Assembly: GCF_044628455.1 (NCBI RefSeq)
Contig: NZ_JBIYZW010000005.1
Location: 1 to 64,000 of the forward strand
Length of the DNA stretch: 64,000 bases
Direction: 5' to 3'
Source of the DNA: Solirubrum sp044628455
GTDB lineage: Bacteria > Bacteroidota > Bacteroidia > Cytophagales > Hymenobacteraceae
The position numbers were made by a program, and so were the translations under genes. Of the stretch, positions 1 through 7,207 are shown piece after piece. Below the pieces are notes generated by a model. It saw only the letters and a program-made list of their open reading frames with translations. It was not told the origin of the DNA and ran no database searches. Within the stretch, counting starts at the first letter, position 1, and every line of letters begins with the position of its first letter.

Positions 1-295
1 GGGCTCAAGGGCCCCAGGCTCTGCCATCTTGCTCCTGCTCGTTGCCCAATAACCTAAGTTTAAGCAGTGGCTCAAACATAGGAGCCTCTAGGTCGCGCGG
101 CAATCAGCCCTGGCTGCTGATCGATTTGAAAACGGCCGTTTCGTAGTGCCTACGCACGATGGATTGCCCAAACCCTATCCCCTCAGAGACGTTAAGGCGT
201 GCAACCCAATCGCATGTAGCTCTTTGTTGGCAAAAAATTTCCAGCGGCACAACCTTTCCGCTAAAAGTCTCCACTCTGTATCAAATCCCTTCAAC

Positions 296-1222
296 ATGAA
301 ACGTTTTGTACTTTCTTTGCTGAGCTTATTCGCGTTCAGTCCGGGCGTCTCTGCCCAACAGCTGCCCAACGGCGGCTTGGAAAACTGGACTAGCAATCCC
401 CTGCGCGGCAACGTACCGCAAGGCTGGCTGACGGCCGACGACCTGATCGGCGCTGCCTTTGGCATAACTGTGCCCACTGCCACTACCCTCCGCTCAACCG
501 ACCGCCGCAGCGGCAACTTCGCCGCCCGGCTCGAAACCAAAACCGTTGCGCTGCTTCAGAACGCCCTCGTACCTGGCGGCCTCATCATCGGCAGTAAGAT
601 TAACCTCGGCCGCGGGCAACATGGCGGCGTACCGTTTAGCACCCGCCCCGCCAACATGGAGTTCTACTATCGGCTGTCGGGCGTTAATCTGGATCAAGAC
701 TCGGCTTACGTGAACGTGATACTGACGCGCACCGTCAACGGCGTGATTGAGCCGTTGGCCAGTGGCGAACTATACCTGAAGCAAGCCCAGGCCGCCAGTG
801 CCTTTACCAGAACCACGGTTCCGCTCTTGTACGGCTCGTCGGCAGCGCCCGACTCTATCCGGATTTTCTTCACATCAGGCGCGGGCGAAACGCTCAACCC
901 GGGCACGGCCTTCATCATCGACGACGTGGCGATGACCGGCACGGCAACCGCCACCCGCGACAATAAGTCGACGGTCCTAAGCGTGTACCCCAACCCGAGC
1001 ACCGGCGGCCTCTTCACCATCGACGCGCGCCAAGAACCTGCGTTACTGAAGGCTAGCCTAACGGTGACGGATATTACCGGCCGCCAAGTTTTCGCCCAAG
1101 CCGCTCCCGCTGGCCCCTCCCCCACCCGGACAGTGGACCTACGTGGCCAACCATCGGGCATATACACCTTACGGCTGACCTCGCGGCAGGGCACCAGCAT
1201 ACGACGCTTAGTGGTCCGGTAG
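296..1222 (+). CDS. Secreted protein with type IX secretion C-terminal sorting domain
   Basis: This encodes a 308-residue exported protein. The start at 296 is chosen because the protein then begins with a clear signal peptide (MKRF, hydrophobic core, cleavage near SAQQ). The frame is open from 146, but the extra 50 residues look like untranslated leader. The middle resembles the PCMD or carbohydrate-binding type N-terminal regions seen in Bacteroidota surface proteins, but I do not recognise a defined enzyme domain. The last 75 or so residues form a type A sorting domain: YPNPSTGG, then LTVTDITGRQV, then SGIYTLRL and a basic end. Such domains direct the protein through the type IX system to the cell surface. 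Function beyond export is unknown. Confidence 0.85.
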   Translation: MKRFVLSLLSLFAFSPGVSAQQLPNGGLENWTSNPLRGNVPQGWLTADDLIGAAFGITVPTATTLRSTDRRSGNFAARLETKTVALLQNALVPGGLIIGSKINLGRGQHGGVPFSTRPANMEFYYRLSGVNLDQDSAYVNVILTRTVNGVIEPLASGELYLKQAQAASAFTRTTVPLLYGSSAAPDSIRIFFTSGAGETLNPGTAFIIDDVAMTGTATATRDNKSTVLSVYPNPSTGGLFTIDARQEPALLKASLTVTDITGRQVFAQAAPAGPSPTRTVDLRGQPSGIYTLRLTSRQGTSIRRLVVR

Positions 1223-1275
1223 TGGCCGGCGCCATTGGGTTCCTGATTTTTAACTTGTAGGTCTCTAGATGTTTG

Positions 1276-1294
1276 TTTAGGGCTTCGCCCTAAA
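1276..1294 (+). terminator. Hairpin between secreted protein and lipoprotein gene
   Basis: An 8-bp perfect inverted repeat (TTTAGGGC and GCCCTAAA) with a TTC loop lies 54 bases after the stop of the secreted-protein gene. There is no strong T-run directly after it, so it is a possible rather than certain terminator. Confidence 0.4.
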
Positions 1295-1322
1295 ATACAG
1301 GCCCTTTTTACATCACCACCTC

Positions 1323-1910
1323 ATGAAGCATATAATACAAATACTAGTAAGCTTGCTGGTATTATCACTTACGGCCTGCGAGGACCAAGACACGCGCACC
1401 ATTCCTAGCCACGTCGCGGCGTGGCTGAACGAACAAGATGGCCAAGTACTGACCTTTCGCAACCCCGAAGGACGGGTGCGCACCGTTACCGTAGCCCGCA
1501 CCCGCATAATTGGCCGGGAAAAATCCGGGGGCAAGACCCCAAGCTATTTTCACTCTGATAGGATTAAAGTTGCTTACCGTAGTGGCCCAGATTCCTTGCT
1601 GAACCTGTAATTAAATAGCGACTACGAGCGGATTTACGTGACTCGACTCAATGCTCAGTGTGGCCTTCTTTTGCCGCTGGAGCAAGAGGAATACGCTCGC
1701 TATTGCCCCAACGGAGCTCCGATGGGCGCTCCTTGCCGTGCACTTACACGCGATACTATTATCGGTAGCCGCACCTACAGCCGCTTAATCCGAATGCCTA
1801 TCCCTAGTTCCCAACAGTTTCGCGACTCAGTAACCGCGGTTTACTTAGCGCAGAACGTAGGTGTAATCGGCTTTAGCACCAAGCACAACGGGTTCTGGTC
1901 ACGTGATTAA
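1323..1910 (+). pseudogene. Small lipoprotein gene interrupted by one in-frame stop
   Basis: The first part (1323-1610, 95 residues) has a lipoprotein signal peptide with lipobox LTAC. It ends at a TAA at 1608-1610. The same frame then continues open to 1910 (LNSDYERIYVTRLNAQC and onward, about 100 more residues). The two halves are in one frame with only that stop between them, so they most likely represent a single lipoprotein of about 195 residues broken by a nonsense mutation or base error. The second half has three cysteines and no start of its own except GTG at 1638. No family was recognised. The first half alone could still be made as a short lipoprotein. Confidence 0.55.
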
Positions 1911-2098
1911 ACTTTGGTATGCATGCCCTTCTTCTCGAATTGGCCCTGGAGTTCGCTGGTAACCATCTTCGTGGTTTTGGAAGCCCGTGCACAAGTGCCG
2001 GCCGGTCGTTTGACGTCGAGCCACGCTGCGATCGGCCGGCATGAGGCAACACAAATCTTTAAGTACGTTGTTCAGGAAGTTTCCTGATACATTAGAGG

Positions 2099-2514
2099 AT
2101 GGCAAGATCGCATCTCACCCTTACGCCGGAGCAGGTGGCACACCTGACGGACTTGACCACGCGCGGGACGGTGGCCGTGAAGACGTACCGGCGTGCCTGC
2201 GCCTTGCTGGCGCTGCACGCCGGGCAGTCGTAAGCGGCCGTGGCCGCGCACCTGGGCGTGCGCTACGCCACCGTGTCGGAGTGGGCCAAAGCCTTCGCGG
2301 CCACGGGCTTGCAGATGCTAGTGGACAAACCGCGCAGCGGCCGGCCCCTGCTCATCCAGCCCGCGGATCGGGCCCGGCTCACGGCCTTGGCCTGCAGCAA
2401 GGCGCCGGACGGGCATAGCCAGTGGAGTCTGCGCCTGCTGGCCGGCAAGTCGGTCGAGTTGGGCCTGTGCGCCCGCATGTCGGCCAGCTCGGCCCACGGC
2501 ATCCTGAAAAAAAC
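2099..2514 (+). pseudogene. IS630-family transposase remnant (N-terminal part)
   Basis: The frame starting at ATG 2099 encodes the helix-turn-helix N-terminus of an IS630-type transposase (AAVAAHLGVRYATVSEWAKAF, then DKPRSGRP). It carries an in-frame TAA at 2231-2233. The frame runs on past 2514 into the IS1-family element, where it stops at 2539. The DDE catalytic domain that should follow HGILKKT is missing here and is not found on the far side of the IS1 element. The gene is therefore both nonsense-mutated and truncated. Confidence 0.75.
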
Positions 2515-2553
2515 GGTAGTGGCACAACTGGATTGCTGACCGTATAAGCGGTC

Positions 2554-2805
2554 ATGAACACGTGCCCTCATTGCCACTGCGCCGAGCTGCGCAAGTACGG
2601 CTTTGCGCCCAACGGCAAGCACCGCTTCCTCTGCCGGGCGTGTGGCCGCACCAGCCGCCGCGACCCGGGCCGAGGCGCCTACCCGGAAGCGCGCAAAGCC
2701 GAAATCCTGCGCGCCTACCAAGAGCGCACGTCCTTGCGCGGGCTCACGCGCATCTTCGGCGTCTCGCGCCAGGCGGTCACGGCGGGGTTAAAAAAAAGCC
2801 CGTAG
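2554..2805 (+). CDS. insA: IS1-family InsA-like protein
   Basis: This is an 83-residue protein with the InsA layout: an N-terminal zinc-finger-like CPHCHC followed by CRAC (four cysteines), then a helix-turn-helix (GLTRIFGVSRQAVTAGLKK). InsA binds the IS ends and regulates transposition in the IS1 family. It ends six codons after the start of an A8 run at 2790-2797, the place where IS1 elements shift frame to make the InsAB transposase. Confidence 0.8.
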   Translation: MNTCPHCHCAELRKYGFAPNGKHRFLCRACGRTSRRDPGRGAYPEARKAEILRAYQERTSLRGLTRIFGVSRQAVTAGLKKSP

Positions 2806-3259
2806 CCTGCCGCCGCTGGCCCACACGCTGGCCCCGGCCAAGTCCATCGACGGGCTGGAACTGGACGAGTTGTGCACGTATGTGGGCTGCAAGGCGCAAA
2901 AAGTGTGGCTCCAGCTGGCCTTGTGCCGGCGCACGCGCCAGGTCGTGGCCTATGCCCTGGGCTGCCGCAGCCGGCGCACGGCCCGCCGGCTTTGGCGCCG
3001 CTTGCCGCCCCAATACCGCCGTGCCTGGTGCTACACGGACCTGTGGGAAGCGTACCGCGGCCTCATTCCCTGGCGCCAGCACCTGGCCGGCTACGGGCGC
3101 GGCCCGACCAACCACGTGGAGCGCTTCAACGCCACGCGGCGGGCCCGAATCGGTCGGCTCGTGCGCAAGTCGCTCTCCTTTTCCCGCTCCTGGAAGCTGC
3201 TCGACGCCGTCGTCAAGCTCTTCCTACACGACTACAACGCCACCCGTAAACCCACTTGA
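2792..3259 (+). CDS. insB: IS1-family InsB-like transposase part
   Basis: This frame is open from just after the A8 run and carries the catalytic part of the IS1 transposase: DGLELDELCTYVG with the first acidic residue, YTDLWEAYRGLIP, then NHVERFNATRRARIGRL near the end. The ATG-less frame has only a TTG at 2870, so expression presumably needs fusion to InsA. From the InsA frame a +1 (or -2) shift is needed rather than the simple -1 shift of classic IS1. Slippage of polymerase on A8 could provide it, or one A may have been gained or lost. Confidence 0.75.
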   Translation, partial: KKARSLPPLAHTLAPAKSIDGLELDELCTYVGCKAQKVWLQLALCRRTRQVVAYALGCRSRRTARRLWRRLPPQYRRAWCYTDLWEAYRGLIPWRQHLAGYGRGPTNHVERFNATRRARIGRLVRKSLSFSRSWKLLDAVVKLFLHDYNATRKPT

Positions 3260-3326
3260 GCCACTACCCATTTTCCAAACGACCGTTCACAAAACGTGAC
3301 AGTCCGGCGCCAATGCGACTTCGTAC

Positions 3327-4703
3327 TTAAGCTAATCGCGGACCGCGCCGGCGCTCCCCGTTCGGAGTGGGCTCCGCAGTCTTGACAGGCGGTCTTAGTT
3401 CCCGCTTGACGACCTGCTCCATTTGCTTCTGCTTCAGGTCCTGGTTCCAATCCTTGCCCTGGCTCTTGACAATCTCGATGCGGTGCTGAAACGACAGACT
3501 TTGAATGGCTCCCTGGTTGAAGGCCGACAACGCCTCCCGGCTCATGGGAACGTGGAACTGGTACGTACTCGGGCCCAGCTTGGCGGAGCTGATCAGCTCA
3601 TCGCGCAGCGTCTGGCTGACAGCCTGGGCAGACTCCCCGCTCACCTGGCGGTACTGGCGGGCAGCCTGGTCGTTGTAGTGCTTGAGGTGGTTGGTTAACG
3701 CCTGCACCCCGGCCGGGTTGGTAGCTGTTATTTCGACGGTCAGCAGGTGCTTGTGCTCCCGCACCACTTTCATCGGGTTTTGCTCGCTGGCCATGCCCGC
3801 CAGCAGGCGCGTGTCGTAGTGGTGGCCCTGGGTGTCGTTGTCGAAAGCCGCCTTGACGCCGCAGATGCACTCCTCCCCGAGCACCCGCTTCATCTCGAAA
3901 ACCTTGTTCTGCGTCAGAATGCCGGCCGTGGATGCATACAATGCCTTCTCGCCGGGGTGCAGTTGCGCGTAAGACAATGCGTCGAGCGCGGACTCCGCCA
4001 CTACCATGTGCGATGCCCGGCTTTCGGGCAGGTTGCTAAGCCACAAAGAGCGGAAAAACTCGCTGTCCGGAGCCTGTCCTTTGTAGCCCTCTCCTTTTAG
4101 CTCCAGCCCCACTACCCGCCCCTCGTGGTAGGCCGGGAAGGCCGTATTCACGAACGTCTTGGCCAGCATGCCTTCCTTCTGCACGGTATGCAGCTGATTG
4201 AGGATGCGGCCCGCAAACTGCGGCTGCTGCAGTGTGGCCTTGTGGATGCCGCGGCTCTCCAGGTAGGTGGTGTCTTCCAGCGGGCGGCAGTTCTGGGTGT
4301 AGATGCTCTGGAACCGCTCTCCCGGTGCCGTTTCGCTGAGGGGGGGCAACTCCAGCTTCGGGCGCTCCTGCTCGGGCAGCTTTAGGTACGCCCGAAACAG
4401 CTCATTCACGGTCTGCCACACGTTGCGGCCGGGCTGCGGTTCGATGCCGGCAATACGCCCGGAGTTTACCCGGTTCTTCATCCAATCGATGACGCTGCCC
4501 TTGTCGTGGTCGTCCTGGCTGTTGAAGTACATCCAGTCATTGCCCCGCCCCTTGAACACGACGAGCGTATCATCTCCCTCGAACACGTGCCATTTCCCCC
4601 GGCCCAGGCTCTCCCCTTTCTTCAGCGTGTATCCGTAGTGGGTTAGCAGCTCCGGGAGTTCTACCCGCTCTTTTATCTGCTGAAAGGTAAGGTCGTGTTC
4701 CAT
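3327..4703 (-). CDS. TOPRIM-domain mobilization-region protein
   Basis: The start at 4703 (MEHDLTFQQIKERV) is preferred over the in-frame upstream ATG because it fits the family N-terminus. The protein is 458 residues. The N-terminal region has the primase-like zinc-binding-fold layout without obvious cysteines (HVFEGDDTLVVFKG, then DKGSVIDWM). The centre has a DUF3991/TOPRIM-like segment: MVVAESALDALSYAQL carries the conserved glutamate, and CGVKAAFDNDTQGHHYD the D-x-D. Proteins of this kind sit in Bacteroidetes mobile elements and may act as plasmid primases for the incoming strand. It ends in the basic tail RRRGPRLA, shared with two other proteins here. It is the last gene of the minus-strand mobilization cluster. 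Confidence 0.75.
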   Translation of the reverse strand: MEHDLTFQQIKERVELPELLTHYGYTLKKGESLGRGKWHVFEGDDTLVVFKGRGNDWMYFNSQDDHDKGSVIDWMKNRVNSGRIAGIEPQPGRNVWQTVNELFRAYLKLPEQERPKLELPPLSETAPGERFQSIYTQNCRPLEDTTYLESRGIHKATLQQPQFAGRILNQLHTVQKEGMLAKTFVNTAFPAYHEGRVVGLELKGEGYKGQAPDSEFFRSLWLSNLPESRASHMVVAESALDALSYAQLHPGEKALYASTAGILTQNKVFEMKRVLGEECICGVKAAFDNDTQGHHYDTRLLAGMASEQNPMKVVREHKHLLTVEITATNPAGVQALTNHLKHYNDQAARQYRQVSGESAQAVSQTLRDELISSAKLGPSTYQFHVPMSREALSAFNQGAIQSLSFQHRIEIVKSQGKDWNQDLKQKQMEQVVKRELRPPVKTAEPTPNGERRRGPRLA

Positions 4704-4745
4704 GCTGGGTGGGGGCGTTAGGTAGGAAGGGCGAAAAGGTAAATA

Positions 4746-4779
4746 GCAGAAGCCCGAAAATGGCTTTTCGGGCTTCTGC
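4746..4779 (-). terminator. Perfect 15-bp hairpin between DUF3945 and TOPRIM genes
   Basis: Arms at 4746-4760 and 4765-4779 pair perfectly around a 4-nt loop, and on the minus strand are followed by a T-rich stretch. It lies 31 bases past the DUF3945 stop and 43 bases before the TOPRIM start. It should terminate or attenuate transcription into the TOPRIM gene. Confidence 0.65.
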
Positions 4780-4809
4780 CAGCACAAGGCGGATGGCTCT
4801 GGCTAAGCG

Positions 4810-6681
4810 CTACAAACGGGGCCCGCGTCGGACGGTGGGCGCCTCGACCTTGGCCTTTTGCTCCTTGGGAGCGTCCACGGCGGCCACCTGTTTGGCGGCC
4901 ACGGTTTGCTTCTGCTGCAGCTCGTGCGTGGCGGGCCGAATCTCAAGGCACGCCTTGGCGGCGTTTACCTGCACCGTGCCGTCGAACTTGCGCCCGCCGT
5001 TCCCGCTGGCCATATTCGACAAGTTCACGGGCTTGCCCTCTCGCAAGTCGTGGCACTGCTCCTTCGACAGTTTCACCCCGGCGATAGTGTCCTGCAGCGT
5101 GACTTTGCTCTCCGGCAGAATGACTACCTGGTTCATGGCTTTGTCCACGGCCACGTACCCGTTGTACTCCTGGCCCTGCGCATCTCTCAGGCCCCGCACC
5201 AAGCCGGCATTGCCCTCTGTTTCGAGCTTTTGGCGCTGCTCCGGGGTGAATGCCTGCCCGCCAATCTCATGCGGGATGACCAGCTTCTCCTGGGGCAGTT
5301 CCAGCTTGAGGGTAGCCGTGCCGTTCTCCTCGCGCCGCAGTACCATCTTGCCCTCGAACTGAACCGGCTCCTGGCCATCCGGGCCGGCGACCTGCAGGGG
5401 CAGCAGATCGGTTTTTTGACCGCTCAGCAGCTTTTGCAGCTGACCGTTATGTTCCAGCTCGCCAATGCTTATGCCAAGCGATGCCAACACCTTTTGCGGC
5501 ACGTCGGCCGCTTGAAAGAGGGTTGGGACAGTGGCCTGAACTTCCGGTTTGGGAGTGGCAGCCGTGGCCCCAGCCGGCGTCGCTACGACGGGCGAGGTGG
5601 CGTCACCCTTCGGCTGGGCGTGGGCAGCTTGCCGCGGCGCCTGCTCGGGGTTGTGGTCCGGCTGCGCGGAGCCAGCCCTTTTCAGCAACCGGGCTTGCAG
5701 TTGCTCCCGGGTTCTATCATAATCCACTTCCAGGGTCTGCCGGGTCCTGGGGTTGCCGTTCAGGTGGGCGTAGAAGTTTTTCAGGAACGCGGAGGCAGGA
5801 TTGCCGCTGGTGTCGATATCGAAGAGGCTTTTGCCCTCCTTCAGGACCTGCTCCTTCGTTTTTCCCTGCTGCTGAGCTAACTGCTCCACCCGCCGCTCCG
5901 CGGCCTTCTGCTGCACCTGTTCGGGCACCGTCAGCGCCGTTTTCGGTACGTCCGCCAGATTAGCGCTCAGCGCATCCCACTGCTTCACGCCAAAGGCTTC
6001 TTTTACCTGCTTGCTGCGCGGCGGCTCGTAGTCGTCGTCGTAGCCGGCCTCCTGCCGGCGGGCGGCCGCCTGGCCGGGCTTTTCAACTACCGCCAGCCCG
6101 TTTTCAACCTGCTTAAACCCCTGCAGCGTGGCTTCGAGCTGCCCGAGCTTATTGGATTCCGGGTCGTAGCTCACACCGAAGCGGCCGCTCAGCTTCCCGT
6201 CCTCGCCGCGTTCCAGCTGCAGGGCCCCGACCGCTACGCCGGCTTCTTTAAGTTGGTCGAGATAGGCCCGCATTTCCAGCAGCGGCGCTACCTCGTCGCC
6301 TTTCTGCTTCCATTGAATCTGCAGCTCCCCTATCGGTTCAACATCCGCGAGGTCTGTGGCATCGGGGGCCGCCGGTGCCGGCGCCGCACTCGGCTGCGGA
6401 GCAAGCGCATCCCCATAGGGCGTGGTCAGGTGCTCGTCACCCAATCCGTTCCCCTCAACGGCTTCGCCGGCATCTGCACCTGACTGAACCTGGTTCGCTA
6501 TTGCTTCCGAGTTAGCCACCGCTACCGGCTCTTGGCTGTTATTTTCCGGGATAGCCGCTGCTTCAACAGCCTGTTCTGGCACCTCGATGCGCTGAGCGGT
6601 TTGTTTTGGAGCCAGGGACGTAGCCTCGCCCGCGGCATCCGGCTCGGGTGCCGGGACAAGGTTTTCTGCTTCGTCTACCAT
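4810..6681 (-). CDS. DUF4099/DUF3945 protein, probable transfer-associated substrate
   Basis: The start at 6681 (MVDEAENLVP) follows a hairpin and is preferred to the longer frame. The 623-residue protein is acidic and alanine/proline-rich over its first 130 residues. A middle region follows with a DPESNKLGQLEATLQGF segment. The C-terminal half has the DUF4099 pattern (VLASLGISIGELEHNGQLQKLLSG) and then DUF3945-like repeats (IGGQAFTPEQRQKLETEGN and GVKLSKEQCHDLREGKPVNL). Such proteins are found beside relaxase and coupling-protein genes in Bacteroidetes elements; their biochemical role is not established. The C-terminus is VRRGPRL, matching the tails of the TOPRIM and Fic proteins. Confidence 0.75.
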   Translation of the reverse strand: MVDEAENLVPAPEPDAAGEATSLAPKQTAQRIEVPEQAVEAAAIPENNSQEPVAVANSEAIANQVQSGADAGEAVEGNGLGDEHLTTPYGDALAPQPSAAPAPAAPDATDLADVEPIGELQIQWKQKGDEVAPLLEMRAYLDQLKEAGVAVGALQLERGEDGKLSGRFGVSYDPESNKLGQLEATLQGFKQVENGLAVVEKPGQAAARRQEAGYDDDYEPPRSKQVKEAFGVKQWDALSANLADVPKTALTVPEQVQQKAAERRVEQLAQQQGKTKEQVLKEGKSLFDIDTSGNPASAFLKNFYAHLNGNPRTRQTLEVDYDRTREQLQARLLKRAGSAQPDHNPEQAPRQAAHAQPKGDATSPVVATPAGATAATPKPEVQATVPTLFQAADVPQKVLASLGISIGELEHNGQLQKLLSGQKTDLLPLQVAGPDGQEPVQFEGKMVLRREENGTATLKLELPQEKLVIPHEIGGQAFTPEQRQKLETEGNAGLVRGLRDAQGQEYNGYVAVDKAMNQVVILPESKVTLQDTIAGVKLSKEQCHDLREGKPVNLSNMASGNGGRKFDGTVQVNAAKACLEIRPATHELQQKQTVAAKQVAAVDAPKEQKAKVEAPTVRRGPRL

Positions 6682-6700
6682 AGAGAGATAGTGTCTGGAC

Positions 6701-6734
6701 AAAAAATGGGCAGGAACCTGGCCGGCTCCTACCC
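6701..6734 (-). terminator. Terminator/attenuator in the leader of the DUF3945 gene
   Basis: On the minus strand an 11-bp stem (with two G-U pairs, loop around GGCC) at 6734-6708 is followed directly by six T at 6706-6701. That is a standard intrinsic terminator. It sits 20 bases before the DUF3945 start and 43 bases after the XRE stop, so it should limit read-through from the relaxase/coupling-protein operon. Confidence 0.6.
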
Positions 6735-6776
6735 ACTCGTTTACCCCCTTATTGAAATCGAGGTTCCCGATTGAAC

Positions 6777-7205
6777 TTACCAATTAGCCTTGCCGCTGAC
6801 CAGCAAGGCGCGCAAGTCGCTTATCTCCTGATTGTGAACCTGGCTGTAATGGTCGAGTCGCTTCAGCAGCTCAGCCCGAATGTTCGCGCTGGCATCCTGG
6901 GTGGCGTCCTGCAGCTGCAGCTTGCTCACCAGGATATTGTTCTCCGTCAGGATCCAGTTCAGGTTGTAACCTTCCTTCTCGTAGAGCGCCAACACCTTCA
7001 GCCAGTTTTCAATTTGCCCGCCTTTCCCGTTCTCCATCCGGTGGATGATGTTCTGGGTCAGGCCCGTCTGCCGGGCCACCTGCGCCTGGCTCCAGGCGTG
7101 TTCTCCGTGGAACCGGCCCAGCTCCTCCCGGATGCTCACCAGTCGCTTTCCGACGCGCACACTGTTGAGATTTTCGCCCGGGGCACTGGCCTTGGTTTTC
7201 GGCAT
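6777..7205 (-). CDS. XRE-family helix-turn-helix regulator
   Basis: The 142-residue protein starts at 7205 (MPKTKASAP), 2 bases after the coupling-protein stop codon. Residues 20-75 form a lambda-repressor-like fold (VGKRLVSIREELGR, then WSQAQVARQTGLTQNIIHRMENGKGG). The C-terminal part is helical and may form a dimerisation coiled coil. Given its position between the coupling protein and the terminator upstream of the DUF3945 gene, it probably represses the mobilization cluster. The operator is unknown. The palindrome at 10512-10552 is one candidate. Confidence 0.8.
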   Translation of the reverse strand: MPKTKASAPGENLNSVRVGKRLVSIREELGRFHGEHAWSQAQVARQTGLTQNIIHRMENGKGGQIENWLKVLALYEKEGYNLNWILTENNILVSKLQLQDATQDASANIRAELLKRLDHYSQVHNQEISDLRALLVSGKANW

Positions 7206-7207
7206 CG

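Larger units (their letters stand above)
2515..3268 (+). mobile_element. IS1-family insertion sequence
   Basis: The element is 754 bp, the usual IS1 size. Its ends are imperfect inverted repeats: GGTAGTGGC-CAA-TGG on the left at 2515, and the complement of the same motif ending at 3268. It contains an InsA-like and an InsB-like frame. The bases flanking the two ends are not alike, so no target-site duplication is visible. This suggests recombination or deletion after insertion and fits the loss of the IS630 C-terminal part. Confidence 0.8.

Noticed and set aside
2562..3299. Long open frame (245 codons) across the IS1-family element
   Set aside because: It is the third frame over InsA/InsB. 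Its product is low-complexity Arg/Pro/Ala, and the real transposase motifs are in the other two frames.
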